Source: Combretum micranthum (taxonomy: Eukaryota > Streptophyta > Magnoliopsida > Myrtales > Combretaceae). From it: a stretch of 64,000 nt of DNA. The position numbers were made by a program, and so were the translations under genes. Location: assembly GCA_024138025.1 (NCBI GenBank), contig JAMXBD010000404.1, forward strand, positions 806,001 to 870,000, written 5' to 3'. Position 1 is the first letter of the stretch. Every line of letters begins with the position of its first letter. Positions 12,776 through 26,400 of the stretch are shown piece after piece. Below the pieces are notes generated by a model, which worked only from the letters and a program-made list of their open reading frames with translations, made no database searches and was not told the origin of the DNA.

Positions 12776-13849
12776 TCAAATACCCCAAACTCTGACTTAG
12801 TTAATTAGAAATGGTTTAATTGAATTATAGAAAAGAAATAGACAAATTGAGATAATTAAATTAGTAAATAGGTTAAATGGAGATTGGTGATATTAAATAT
12901 TCTTTTTCTTTATATTTATTCCTTCTTTAAATCGATTTGATAAATCAATCTATTTAATTTATTTTATAAAATTCTTTTTCTGAATAAACTCCTCTTGTAT
13001 CTAATTTAAATTCTTAAATTCCCAAACAAATATTTTTAAATGTTTAATAAAGTTCTAAATCTTCAAATTTTAGTTAGCTTTCATATTACTAAATCTTTAT
13101 AATTTTTGAAGAAAAATATTTGTTTAAAAATATCAGTTTTAAACTTGAATCCAAATTAAATATCAAAATTTCATTTTTAAGCTTTTGAAATGTGTTTTTA
13201 TAACAAGTCATAAATTTATAATATATATGTTCTCAAATTATTTTCTAATTATTTATAGTACTAAAAATAATTATCAGAAAGATTTAAACTTAATACCCTA
13301 TTTAATAAATATCCTTTAAAACTTTCCTTTATCCTTATCTCTCTCTCTCTTAAAAATTATGTCGTTACTCATTTTTTCTCTTTTTCTCCATCGGTTTCTT
13401 CTTCTTCTTTTTCTTTCACTTTACCTTCAAAATCAAGCTCACAAATCTCCATTAAAACAAGAATTGATTAAGAATCAAGCTGGTGAAGAAGAGTAGAGAA
13501 GGAAAACAAGCTTGAAGTGTAAAGAGAACTCAAGACTGCATGTGTTCCTAAAGGAGATAAGTGTTATTTCTTTATAATATTTGTTATTTACTTTTTGTAA
13601 TTGGTAAATTGATGTTGAAATAAGTTACAAGTGCTGTTTATATATGTATTTATTGGATTTATGGTTTATGGGAGTTGGGATTGTAAAGGAGGAAGAAGAT
13701 GAATAGTAGTTGGGGTTTGAAGAATTGGGTTGTTTATTATGTTGATTGAAGTGTTTAATGTGATATTAGTGAAGAGCATACATGTTTGATGATGTTGAAT
13801 TCTTATATCAAGTGGTAGAAAGCTTAGTAGATGATTTGAAGAAGATGAT
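12776..13849 (+). repeat. LTR H, segment 1 of 6
   Basis: H starts TCAAATACCCC, which fits a mutated TGTAAATACCCC, directly after GCTAA (12771-12775). The other end, GAGCGTTACA, is at 43631 and is followed by GCTAA (43632-43636), a perfect 5-bp target duplication. This segment has AT-rich DNA, a CT-rich leader-like stretch (13330-13450) and no recognisable gene. It is interrupted at 13849 by solo LTR L2. Confidence 0.65.
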
Positions 13850-16800
13850 TGTAAACCCCTAAAATTTTGGAATCGTTTTAGCATAAAAACCCTAACCGGA
13901 AGTCAAACGAAACCCTAAAGGTCAACAAAACCCTAGTTTACCGTATCAACCTAAATCCGGCATTGCCGTTTTCTTTGGCCCGGAAAAACGAAGTTGGGAT
14001 AATTAGCTCGAATAATCCGTAATAACCATAGGTTTTATAAAAGTTTCAGTTTCGCGAAATTCGGGTATCCTTCGAACCCGATTGGACACAGTTCTCGAAA
14101 AACGTGTCCGGAAGCCCGGAATAGTAAAAATATTCCGAGTATACCGTTAGACTCGTAAAAATATAAGTTTTCAAAAAATATCAATTTCATAATTTTTCGG
14201 TAAGTAAAAAAACAAATATAGCTATTATACGCGTATTTTCTTACTACCGGTACTTTAATTGTCATATCTACTTTACATTACACTATTCATTACTATTCTA
14301 TACTATTCTTTTATCTCTACTTTTCTTACACCTATTCTTACACTCTACATAACCTATTATCTTAACTTTTTACCTTTCCCATAACTTTATATCACATCTA
14401 CCTTACAAATTACACCTTTTATTTATCAAAAGTAAAAAATAAATCACTCTCTCCCTCTCTACACTCAATGGCCGGCGCCCCCCCCCCCAATGCCCACATG
14501 CCTCAATTTTGCTTCAATTTCAATTTATTTTAATCACACCAAAAATCACTCCTCAAAATCCTATAAATACCCCCCTCCTCTTTCACTTCTTTCACACCAC
14601 TTCTACACTAAAATTACTCTCTCAAAATCTCTCTAGAATTCCTCTCCAAGAAGCTCTTCAAGAAGTTCTCTTTAGGCTCATCTTCTTTAGGTAAAAGTTC
14701 TTCAAGAAGTCTCCATGTTCATCTACTTAGTATGAGCTTAGTGTATGTTTTCTAAAACCTTGAAGGTTAAGAAAGCAACAATAGGTTCATACTTTGTTTT
14801 TGTTCATAACCACAACTCCTTTATGTTCATGTTTCCTTTATATATTCATTATGTTTTTCTCATGATCATTATGTCCCTCTTATATTCATAACTATCTACT
14901 ATATCTAGATAACTATATACATATTTCTTAGAGCATATAAGCTCACTTGTAATTTATTTAGTTCATGCAAAGCAATTTATTTACCTTTCCATTGCAATTT
15001 ATTTATTTATTCCTTGTTGAAATTAAGACTAGTCTCTAGTCTTAGACTTGTCCTCATCAAGTCAAAACAAGCTTTTCTTCTTTCATTTTATTTCATTATG
15101 GGACTAGTTTATTTCTTAGTCCCGGGAGCCTTAAAAAAGCTAAGACTCCAATACTTGATTTTATTATTTATGCTTTATGTTATTTTGTTATTCTCATAAT
15201 CATGTTCATTTAGATTGTTGTCCAAAAGTTTTATTTTCTAAAGATAATAAAATAAAAGAAGACTTTTTGTCACTTAGGAATAAGTTTATGTGAAACATAA
15301 AAATATAAGATAACAAAAATAAACTCATTCATTTTTAAGTTACAAAAAGAATTCACTATGAATTTAGAAACTATTTTACTTGGAAAGCTACTTAAATCTT
15401 TGTTACTCTACCTTGTTTTTCAAAAGGAAATATTCTTGTTGACGAAAATGGTTCTTTTCATAAAGAAAGAGAATAAGGTGGATGACTAAGGAAATTTTAA
15501 ATAAAGACCTTTGCAAACAAATAGACAAAGAAAATTTATGATTTGAAAATAATAAAGTTATTTCTTTCCAAGTTACAAAAGGAAAATAATAGAATTATAG
15601 AAATTAGTTTTTCTACAAAAAGTCCTTAAATGTTCCACTTTGTTTTTATAAGGAAACCAAATTTTTATGCATGGGAAATTGTTTTCGGAATAGAGAAATG
15701 AGGAAAAGAATGAGAGATATCAAGTAAAGATTTTTGCCAAAACAAGTAAACAAGGGAATTTACACAAGAAAATGAAGAAAAGAATATTTTCTAGAAAACT
15801 TCAAAAATTATTATTATAACTTAGAAAGTAGAAATTTTATTTTTAAAAGTCACTTGGGCAAAGATAAATAAAACCAACATAAAACGTTTTAGAAATAAAG
15901 AAAACAGGTATTCGTTCAAAGAAATTCACAAAAAACAATTCATCCGAAAAGCTTCCGAATCAAACCGACATTGTTTTACTTAAGAAAAATAAATTGGACA
16001 ACAAGGCACTTGAACATGCTTAAATATGAGTTATATAGTTACAAAAAAGAGAATTTTTCAACTATATAGATAACTAAGTATCTATCAAACAAATTTTGAT
16101 TCCTTAAACCAAAGTTGTTTTTACTTGAAAATCCGTGGTGAATTTTGTCGCTACTTTTGCGGAGCCTATATGGCTTTGTTTGTGGGAAATAATTTTAGAA
16201 ATGGGTAGATCTTTTCGAGTAGATAGAAATCGGTATATTATATGCGCGATTCCGAGTTAAAATGACCAAGTTATGGCCGTTTTAAGTTGGAACATTCTTC
16301 TATACGAACTTTGACGTTCTTTGATATTGTTTTGTCAAAATTCAAGAAAATCTTCAAGAAAAACTCATTATGGGTATTTTCTTTGGTTAGGTGACCCCGA
16401 GGAAGGATTTCTTCACCCCGAGAACTATTACGATTAAGTGGAGTGTGTGAACGACTCATCCGCTTAGAGGAATAGACGACAATGGCATCGTGAGTTTATT
16501 TCCATTAAATGCTACACTTGTTGTGCTTGTAAATTTAGTTGCACTAGAGTTAGGAAAAGATAAACCGATATGCATGTAAAATAATTCATTGAAAGAATTC
16601 TAAGAATATCGAAGCCCGAATTGTTCTAAGTGATTGTTTTAGTATAGTATTGATTTGTGTGAAATTCCTTCATCACCATAAAGTTGAAAATAATTATGTT
16701 ATGACTTTATAAATTAATGAACTCATGCATACCACAAAGTGAGTCACATTACATGGTTGGGTTATTATCATTGGGTGAGAAGGATAGTAGGCTCATGTCG

Positions 16801-17572
16801 AAAGCAACACTTGGCGGAAGATCCGAAAGCGATTGCTTGGTGGCTTAATGGAATATGCTTGGCGGTTGATCCGAAAGCAAGGTCAAATCAAGTAGGTTCG
16901 GAATACTTGGCGATGAGTGCTCGCAAGTATAAAAGTTTTATTGAATGCTTGGCGATGTGTGCTCGCAAGCTTAAATTTTCTATTATTAAAACTACTTGTT
17001 TTGAGTATCACCAAACCCCGAATGGAGGGCGTAAATCCATTCAACATATAGTTCCCAGAAAGCTATATGATTGTTTGCCCAAGTGTTTGATGCATTACAT
17101 ATATGTGATTAACCAACTTGTTTGAATCTTGTTACAATAAGTTATTTATGGAAATAGTTCTCACTAAGCCTATTAGCTTATACCCCGATAGCTACCTTTT
17201 ACAGTTTCCGTACTTATGGCTAAGGCCACGTGGACCTTGTGGGTAGGTAATCCCTTTTGTATATTAGAATTTTAAATAAAGAGTAGCTTAGCATTAGCAT
17301 GTTAATATGTGTATAATGGATTAGTAATTTAGGGAGTCGTTCTTAAGTTTGTAAAATTATGCCATGGACAAATAGTTATTGTGATTCTTCCTTTCTTAAT
17401 ATGTTTTTATACCTCCTTAAGCTACATAATTCCATATATGGTCCTCTAAAATTGTGAAAGTAAGTCTTACACTTAATATAAAAGCTTTTGAAATGACTAA
17501 GGTTGCCATACTTAAGCTTTAATATTGAGTGTGGCGGACTGTCACGTTTAGGGTACCCATTGGGGCGTGACA
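13850..17572 (+). mobile_element. Solo LTR L2 (3723 bp), target duplication ATGAT
   Basis: TGTAAACCCCTAAAATTTTGG to GGTACCCATTGGGGCGTGACA, flanked by ATGAT at 13845-13849 and 17573-17577. It is related to the LTRs of A and I but more diverged. No internal region is present, so it is a solo LTR left by recombination between two LTRs. TATAAATA is at 14562-14569, a GGCCGGCGCC box near 14470 and AG|GTAAAA at 14690/14691. ORFs inside (for example 16739-17125, which is a translated tandem repeat) are not supported. Confidence 0.92.
16785..16980 (+). repeat. Tandem repeat in L2
   Basis: Four or five degenerate copies of a unit built around ATGCTTGGCGATGTGTGCTCGC and CTTGGCGGTTGATCCGAAAGC. It occupies the same place near the LTR end as the unrelated unit in A and I. 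Confidence 0.65.
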
Positions 17573-17577
17573 ATGAT

Positions 17578-17896
17578 GAATAGTGAAGTTGGGATTTGTT
17601 GGAATGATTTGATGTTTGATGTATATGATGAGGGGGAATTTGTGCTTTTGATGTTGTTTGAAGTGTTTAATATGTTATATGAAGTTTTTATGATGTTTAA
17701 GTTGCATTAGAAAGTGTAAAAGTTAATATATTGTGTAAAGGAAACATGGAAAATGCTTGTATTGTTGTCAAAGTATTTTCCTAGATCAGCATACCTGGTG
17801 TACGGGTGTGCACGAGCTTATGCTACTCAAAATAAGCTCCCGGATCATTTTTTTAACCTCTGCCCCATCTTGTATACAGGCATATATGTGGTTGTG
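17578..17896 (+). repeat. LTR H, segment 2 of 6
   Basis: Continuation of H between L2 and the Tat-like solo LTR S. It holds a CGGGTGTGCACGAGC-type sequence common in plant LTRs. No gene seen. Confidence 0.55.
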
Positions 17897-18049
17897 TGAT
17901 AAGATCATATTTTATACAACTTATTGATGATCACAAGAGCTAGAATGGATACTTGTTTTGATTGAATTTTATGTTTTAGGACTAATTTAGACAAAGAAAT
18001 CAAAACAAGAGAATTTGAATCAAAAATAGGAAAAATTGAAGTCAAGGCT

Positions 18050-18600
18050 GGCATTTCTACATTCAAAGCCGCCAGCGTTCAGACGGCGTAAAACTCAAGG
18101 CCGTTGCAGCACTGCCAGCTTTGCCGAGCATATGTCTCCACTACATTGTAAGCCGCCTTAAAGCTGCCGGCGTAGAAGATGAAGAAGCCAGCGTACTTGA
18201 AGGCCGGTAGCTCAGAATTGGAAAGTCACTAGCGCACAAAGAGTTACAGCATACGCCGGCTCCTAAGCTGCAGGCGTTGAGGCAGTGTAGGACAAAGATC
18301 GGAAGAGACATGAAGACATCAAACGCTTGGAGGAAACTGAAGTAACAAATCTGTTGGAATGCCTATGCCGGTGTCAAAGCCGCTGACTTTGGGACGGCGT
18401 TCGTTATAAATCAGCCCAACGCTTCATTTCTGATCACATACGCCGGCTAGATTTACATCTAAGCCGCCGGCGTAGAAGCGGCCTACATGTGTAACCTATA
18501 TTGAAGGCTGCCAGTGCACTGCCTGCACAAAGGATAATTTGAAGATACGCCGCCTGTAAGCCGCTGGCGTAGGATCCATAACTGCCGGCGTACAAAGTGA
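18050..18600 (+). repeat. GCCGGC-type array in solo LTR S
   Basis: About fifteen degenerate copies of a motif of the form TACGCCGGC / GCCGGCGTA / AAGCCGCCGGCGTAG, spaced 20-60 bp in otherwise AT-rich DNA. It ends about 40 bp before TATAAATAGG (18641). Several copies show CG decayed to TG or CA (GCCAGCG, GCTGGCG). Confidence 0.75.
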
Positions 18601-18640
18601 AACAGTAAAGTTCATTTAATGTTTTGCACGAAATTTTTCC

Positions 18641-18650
18641 TATAAATAGG
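18641..18650 (+). promoter_or_regulatory. TATA box of solo LTR S
   Basis: TATAAATAGG just downstream of the GCCGGC array and followed by a leader-like stretch. Confidence 0.6.
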
Positions 18651-19677
18651 GGGTCTTCTCCTCACTTTTAGTATCATCCTAAGTAGCTCTAAATCATACT
18701 ACAATACATAGATTAGAACAAGCATTCCATAGAGATTTTTGAAGAGAAATTGAAGTTGCTCAAGAATTTGCAAGTGAAGCTTTGATATATTGAATTGGTG
18801 ATATCTGATCTTTTTCCTTTTATGCAATTCATATATCTGAATATTTTGATCATAATGAAATCATTTGCAATTTCTTATCTGATTTTTGAATCATCATCCA
18901 TGAGTAGCTAAATTCTTTTTGTGGGAAGTTGATGAAGCTTTAAACATGCTAAAATGATCTTTGAATCCATGTTATAAGATAGTTAGAATCATGAAATATT
19001 CATATTGAATTCTGATTATTCATCATATTTTTGGTGTATAAGAATTCTAATAACTCAGAAGGGAAATTAGAGTTCATATGAATTCATAAATTGAGATTAA
19101 ATTGCAATTGCGGAAGCGGCGGAGTTTAATCTAGTTTAGAAATTGTCCATGAATATTAATGCAATGTTTTATATTGATTTCTCACTAAGGAATTAGGGGA
19201 TGTTAATATAAAATATTAGTCAATTATAGAATCAGAAGGTTTATAATTGTAATTTTGAGTCCACTAATAATTTATTTAGCGGAAGCTATTGAATTGTTTT
19301 TGTGGTTTAAAAGGTTTTTAAACTTTGTTTTTAAATCTTGACAATTTCTTATGAATATCCATGAATCTAATTATCATTATAACATGACTTCAAGTTGATT
19401 AGCAATAGTTTAAAGTGAATTATGCTCCTTCCCACATTTTCCTAATATATCACTCTTTTCAAAAGCTCATTGCATTCATATAGATACTTAATTAGATAAT
19501 CTAATCATTTGAAAAAATCAATTGCCTAGATATTAGTATTAGTTGATAACTGTCTAGTAGTTAATAGATCTCCGTAGGATCGACACTTGACTCATGCTAC
19601 ATTACAATAGAAGGCCCAGTACGCTTGCTGGATAAGATGCTTTAAAAATTCACTATTAATTATAGCACATCATTGCG

Positions 19678-20284
19678 TAGGTCATAAAACCTTGAAAAAC
19701 TCTTCTTGGGTCACTTTTTAGTGCCCTACACACGGCCCCGAGCACGGTGGTGTACTAGGTCGTGTACTTTCCCATGTTTTGTAGCTCGTTAATAAATTGT
19801 CCATAACTTTTCCATAAGACCTCCAACTACGGTGATTCAAGTTGCATTAGAAAGCTTAAAAATAGATCTACAACTTTTATGTTTTGAGTTTTTACAAATT
19901 CGAAACATATCAATATTTAAATTTTAGTTGTTTGCAGCTATTGTGCTTTCCTAAACAAAATTAAAACTTGTATTTGCTTTCTAAATGTTTGTTATTAAGT
20001 GTAAATGAACCTTTTTGAGCTAAAATGAGATAGATAAGTGATATTTGATGTGTTATATGAGTTAATTGATATAATTAAGCATGAATTAAGTGGATTTATA
20101 GATTTAACAAATAATTAGATTAAATCTAGAAGTTAGTTATAAAATGAACTTAGTTAGCAAACCTAGGTCCAACTTAACTAAATGAACTTGAATGAACTAA
20201 AATGAATTAGATTGTTTAACTTTGATGAATTTGACTAGGTTTAAGCTAACTTAGGATTAAGTAACATGAATCTTAGATATATAA
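19678..20284 (+). repeat. LTR H, segment 3 of 6
   Basis: Continuation of H after S (CACACGGCCCCGAGCACGG and following AT-rich DNA), up to the TATAA duplication of solo LTR F. The last 180 bp resemble 22890-23070 on the far side of F (GGTCCAACTTAACTAAATGAAC against AGTCCAACTTGGCTTAATGAAC), so H seems to carry an old direct repeat here. No gene seen. Confidence 0.55.
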
Positions 20285-22884
20285 TGTAAGGACCCGCTAT
20301 CACCCCTAAATTTGAAATAGGTGATAATAGTTCCCCAACCACATATAACCTATAAGATTATATGTAAGGTTACCTGAAGGAATTGTTTATCTGATTCCAT
20401 AAAGATAATATACAATAGGATATATAGATTTTTTTTTTTTAAAACCTTAAACAAAACTATACTCTACCAACATATCTTACAAAGGAAGCAACTCAATTCC
20501 TACATAGTTAAGTACATATATATATTACATCCAAAGGCTTCTTACAAGCCTTAACCAAAATCCTCAAAACACAACCCCAAACTAACACTTTAATTACATC
20601 ATCAACCAAAAAGAATCACATCTAATCTATTACATGTCATAGGGTTCCATTGAGTCCAAGGTTAGCTCTAATCCTCAAACCCATCAAGAAAATCTTCAAA
20701 GTCGGTTCCGTACCCCATACTCGTATAGAACTCATCGGAGTCATCACCTGAAATGGATAAATTATGAGCCAAAGGCCCAGTACACAAGTAACGAATACAA
20801 ATGCGAAGTGGATCACACAATCTTAGACTAATGCATTATGCAACAATCAATGGTTTATTGTTAAGTCTTTAGTTAGTAAAATAACATGGGAGTATTCAAA
20901 CTCTGGAAAACAAGGATCTAGTATTACATCCGCCTCCCCGAGTGGTCCCTACTGTTCATACAGACTAGGCAGCCCCACCTTCCGACGTAGCCCGTAATAC
21001 TAGGGGATCCTGAGTAACGTATCACGACGCTCAAGGGGTTGTATGAGCAGCTCAGATACTCACATCTCCTAAATAATTCTATTCATTAACGAGAAAGTAC
21101 CCTGCCCCCAATCTGAGAAGGATGCCGCTCTCCGAACCAAATTCAACGGCAAACAAGGACAAGCAACACTCATCAATTAATAAAGTTTTCTTAATTTAAA
21201 GTAGTTTAGTTGTGATGCTTACCCTAACAAAGATACAAGCAAGTTACTACGTACCTGAGATAGCTCGGAAATTAACGGGGTTGACTGGGCGAGGATCTAT
21301 TACTGTTTAAATCAATATTAAATTTCACATTCAACTTAAGCATTAATTAACTAGTTGAAAATACAATAAATCAAAGAAATCACAAAGTCATAATAAAGCA
21401 TTTAAACATCCTATTATATCCTAGAACGCTTAACATATACTTAATTGATCATATATCAAACTCCGGAAAATTTTGAAGAAAGTTTTTAAAATTCAAAAGC
21501 GCAGGGGATACGCCGGCACTCAAAGCCGGCGGCTTTGAACCGGTGTTCAGCACTCTGAAAATCAACATTGCCAACGCTGGCAGCATTTAAAGATACACCG
21601 GCTACCTTCATTCTACGCCGGCGGCTTTAAGCCGGTGTAGAATAGAAAATCCAAATTTCCAAAAATCTGTCGAGAGGTACATACCGGCAGTGTATCCATG
21701 TACGCTGGCAGCTTCTCACCCTACGCCGGCGGCTTTGGAATCCTAGTAGCCAGCGTACAATGTGAAAAAATGAACGTTGGCTGACTTTTCCAGTGAAAGC
21801 CGGAGGCATTCATACGGCTTTAACAAATTTAATTATGTTCGCTTCCAACACCGCCTATAAGCCGGTGGCGTAGAAGCTCCAGATGCCGGCGTACGACCAA
21901 ATTTTAGCCTATACAAAATTGTTTTTGATTTCTCCTGTTTTATTACAACTTTGTTCATTTTCAAAAATTCCCCAAACTTAATCCAAACTTTCCAAATCTT
22001 GTTATATGATCCATACACTATCCTAACAACATGAATTCTACTTCTAATCATCAAAACACTAATCACACTTCAAATTCACATCTCAACTACTCAATTCTTC
22101 ATATCACTTCCACAACATTCATTCTCACACATCAACACTCATATAAGATATAAACTACCACTCCATTAGCCATATAATCTTGTTTAAACCGCCATCAAAG
22201 CACCAAATCAATCCTTCATCAATTAAGACATAGAATTCATTTCTATCTAACCTTTACAAACAAACACAATATAGAACATGAAATAAAAGATAAAGCTTGC
22301 ATTTAACTTACATGACTAAATCTTGGCTTGGAATGTGGTTTAAATCCAAAAGCTTGTATTTGGTCTTGGCTTAGGGTTTAAGATTTTGGGATGAGAAAGG
22401 AAGAATGAAAGAGAAGAAAAGAAATGAAAATTCGTATGGGGAAATAGGGCTGCCAAAAAGAGGTCCTAACTTGTTTAAAATCAAACCAATACTCATCCAA
22501 CAATTGTCATTAGGGGTATATTTGACCTAAGGTTAATTTGACTTAATTCCAAATGCATTTGAGTTGTATTTAAGATTAAAAAGTGGACATAAAGTTTGTA
22601 AAATTTCTGTCACAAATCCTAAGCTATTCAAAAGTAAATTTACTAAATTCTAAACATATCACATGCATATTAATTTGAAAAAGACACACATATTCATTAC
22701 ACTATACATACATTTATACATATCAAACAATAATATTAATTTCATAATACTATACACATATAAAATAACACATGTCTAACACATTTACTAATTATATTAA
22801 CCAAGCACACACACATATATATACATATATATTTCATTCCAATAACACATTAATATGTAATTTAAGGAATTCATGGCTATTTCA
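20285..22884 (-). mobile_element. Solo LTR F (2600 bp), minus strand, target duplication TATAA
   Basis: Plus-strand ends TGTAAGGACC and GGCTATTTCA, flanked by TATAA at 20280-20284 and 22885-22889. On the minus strand it has the usual landmarks in order: a CT-rich leader (22440-22370), a candidate splice donor (CATGTAAGTT near 22310), a GCCGGC array (21900-21490), and near the end TACTGGGCCTTTGGCTCAT, similar to TACTGGGCTTCAGCTCAT at 27438 in LTR H. So it is a distant relative of H inserted the other way round. No gene. Confidence 0.85.
21490..21905 (-). repeat. GCCGGC-type array in solo LTR F
   Basis: At least ten copies of TACGCCGGCGGCTTTAAGCCGG-like palindromic units (for example at 21507, 21615, 21722 and 21853), with decayed versions GCTGGCAGC and CCAGCGTAC. 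Here the array lies after the leader/donor region rather than before the promoter. Confidence 0.8.
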
Positions 22885-22889
22885 TATAA

Positions 22890-23486
22890 TGAATTAGTAA
22901 TTAATCTAAGTCCAACTTGGCTTAATGAACTTCACTAAGCTAAAATGAGTTAGATTGTCTAAGTTTAATCAACTTGACTTAGTAAATGACTTAAATGACT
23001 AATTCTAATCAATTTGGCTAAGATTAAGTAAATATGAGTTTAATATCTAATAATTAGATTAGATTGACATGTTAGAGAGATCTTTGAATATAATGAGGAG
23101 TATCTTGTTTTAAATGTTTGTTTGCTTTAGATGTTAATGTTTTTGTATATGAGTTCTTTGTTAAAGTCTTTGTAATAAGATATGATAAATGAAGTGAAAA
23201 GAAATACATTGATAGACAAACGAGAATTGTCCATATTTTAGCAGGGCAATCTTCGCAACCATAGTGGGGTTTCAAATTAGTGTATGATCAAACAGTGTTA
23301 TAATAAAAGTTTGAGATAATTGCTAACTAATTTAATTCCTTATATAGCTTAAGTTCTTATATGAGTTTAATTTCTTGAAACAATGATGGAGATCTGATTT
23401 ATCTTTTGAGATGGACTTCTGAAATACTTTCTAAGGCTCTGTTTGGATTTCATATTCAAGGTACGCAACAACACGCGTGGTGATTG
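22890..23486 (+). repeat. LTR H, segment 4 of 6
   Basis: AT-rich continuation of H between F and solo LTR I. No gene seen; the minus-strand ORF at 23072-23275 has no recognisable domain. Confidence 0.55.
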
Positions 23487-26400
23487 TGTAAATCCCCGAA
23501 ATTTTTGGATTCAAATTATAGTTTAAAACCTAATCGAAAGTCAACCGGATTTCCAGAATCAACCAAACCCTAGTTTACCGTAACCGCTTAAGTCCGGCAT
23601 TGCCGTTTTCTCAAGCCCTAGAAAACGAAGTTGGAAAAATTAGCTATAATAGTTCGTAATAGCTATATGTTTTATAAAAATATCAGTTTTTCAAAATTCG
23701 AGTGTCCTTTGAACCCAATCGGACACGACTCTTGAAAAACGTGTTCGGGAGCTCGGAATAGGAAAAATATTCCGAATATACCGTTAGAATTGTAAAAATA
23801 TAAGATTTCCAAAAATATCAATTTCGTAATTTTTTGGTAGCTAAAAATATCAGATATCGCTTTTATACACGTATTTTCTTACTACCGGTATTAAATTGTC
23901 ATGTCTACTTTTACATTACACTATTTTGTACTATTCTACACTATTCACCTATCTCTACTTTTCCTTACAACCTACTCTTACAAACCATACACCTATTTCT
24001 TACACATTTTCATTTCCAATACAACTTCACATATTTCATTTCTTACTTTTAATTAACAAAATAACAAAAAATAAATAAATTTTTCTCCTCTTCTATGCCT
24101 AAAGTAGCCCCCCCCCCCCCCCCCCCCCCACCCCCCCTCATGATGCCTCAATTTGTTTATTTTTCATTATTTAATTAACACAAATAATCTCCCACATTTT
24201 CCTATAAATACCTCCTCATACTTCACTTTTTCACACACTTCTTCTCTAAAGGTTACTATACCAAAAATCTCTCTCAAATTCTCTCAAGAATTCTCTCCAA
24301 GAAGTCTTCTACAAGGAGCTCCTCTCTTCTTCTTTCTTTTAGGTAATATGCCTTCAAGAAATCCACATGTTCATTTACTTAGTATGAACTAGTGTGTGTT
24401 TTCTAAACCATAAAGGTTAAGAAAGCAACAATAGGTTCATACTTTGTTTTTTTCCATATATATCAATTCTTTATGTTCCTTTATGTCTTTATATTTCCTT
24501 TATGATTATTACTATATCTATATAGCATATATACTATTTAGAGCATATAGCTCATTGTCTTGCAATTTATTTCATCTTTCATGCCATTTATTTACTTCAT
24601 TGCAATTTATTTATTCAAAGTTATTTTTAAGACTAGTCATTCTAGTCTTAGACTTGTCCTCATCAAGTCAAAATAATTCTTTTCTTTTCTTTTCGGGACT
24701 AGTCTTTTCAAGTCCGGGGGGGTACTTTGATGAAGCTAAGGTCCCAATACTTGATTTACTTTCTTATTTGCTTAATCTTTCAAGTTATTATGTTCCTTTA
24801 TATTTCTATAAGTTATGATTCATATTCACACATGAACATAATGTTTTTGTCTCAACAAAAATAAATGAGGAAGTGTCTTCTTAAACTAAAAGTTCTTTTG
24901 AAATAAATGTAGAAAAAATATTTCTTATAAACTCATGAACATGCTTAGAAATGGTTTTTCTTAAATGAACAAAAGTCTTTATAAAAAACTTGTTTTTCAT
25001 CAAGTATTAGAATTTCATTTGGAAACATTACAAGAAACAAAATATCATTTTATGAAATTGTTATTACTTTTAAAGGATATTGGAATCTAAGTTTAGAAAA
25101 TAAAACCACTAATGAGAAATTTAAAAGTAATTACAAGAAACTAAATTTAGAAAAAGGAATATTCATCTCAAATAACTCAAGATCTTTTCAAAAGTAAAAT
25201 GAATATTCCAACAAAATCTCAAGTTCAAAGTCTTTTAAAACTTTACTTTTCATAAGTTGAGACAACTTCATTTACTTCATACAATTGTTATGAGTCATTA
25301 CATATATGTATATACCTTTCAAAAAGTTTACAAAATACTTGAAATATTTATCTTTTCAAATGAGCTTTATTTACAAGAAGGAAAACAAGTTTTTATAAAT
25401 TCGTGGCAAATCTGGTCGCTGCTTTTTCGGAACCCAAACGACCTAGTTTTATGAAAATAAGCTTAGAAATGCATAGATCATTTCGAGTAGGTAGAAAACG
25501 GTATATTATACGTGAAATTCCGAGTTAAAATGAGCAAGTTATGGCCATTTTAAGTTGGAATTTCCCTTTATACGATTTTTACCGCGATATTGGAAAGTTT
25601 AGAATCTCCAAGAATAGAAGTTCATGAAATACTCATTTTGGGTATTCTTCTTGATTAGATAATCTCGAGGAGGATTGTTCGTATCTCGAAGACTACTACG
25701 ATTAAGTGGAAATCCCGAACGACTCATCCATCTCAAGAAAGGTATCATCATGGCTGAGTGAGTTTATCCTCCGTTATTTTTCTCATACTCTTTAGTTGCA
25801 CTAGAATTTAGGCAAAATCAAAAGGAAGTGTATGATAATATGTTGAAAGAATACTAAGTACATCAAAACTCGATTTGTTTGCAATAAAGTTGTATGTGCA
25901 TTAATATCTTGGAGTGTTTGAAATTGGTTGATCACTTGAAAGAAGTTAAATGTAACTACTAGACCTTAATTAATAAATTATTCATGCACTTCATATGTTG
26001 AGTCACATTTCATTCACTACTATACAATTGGTGGGATAAGTGTATAATAGTGGTGGTAGGCAGAACCGGTATATCATGTAAGTGGCGAGTAGGAGCCGGT
26101 AAAATCTACAAAATTGGTGGCTAGTAGGAGCCTGTAATAACTACAAGTTCTTAATGGCATATAGGAGCCGGTAAGATCTATAAATGTGTTTTTAAAAGTT
26201 GTGGCTGTAATTGGCCTAAATACCCAACCCCGAATGAAGGGCGTAATTCATTCAACATATGATTCCCGGAAAGTCATATGTCTTGGATGCTCACGTGGTT
26301 GTTGCATTCCATATGTTTGAATAACAAACTTGGTTGATAGTTTACTTTGAATATGAATTTTAGGATTTACTCACTAATCATATAAGCTTACACCCCTATA

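Larger units (their letters stand above)
17897..19672 (+). mobile_element. Solo LTR S, Tat/Athila-like (1776 bp)
   Basis: TGATAAGATCATATTTTATAC to TATAGCACATCA, flanked by TTGTG (17892-17896) and TTGCG (19673-19677), a 5-bp duplication with one change. It matches the 3' LTR of element E (46858-48617), which has the same TGATAAG start next to a real polypurine tract. Near its end it carries GGATCGACACTTGACTC and a CCCAGTACGCTTGCTGG motif, which I recall as typical of Tat/Athila-type elements. It contains a GCCGGC array and a TATA box. No coding sequence. Confidence 0.85.

Noticed and set aside
16739..17125. 128-codon plus-strand ORF
   Set aside because: It is a translation of the tandem repeat in solo LTR L2; no domain.
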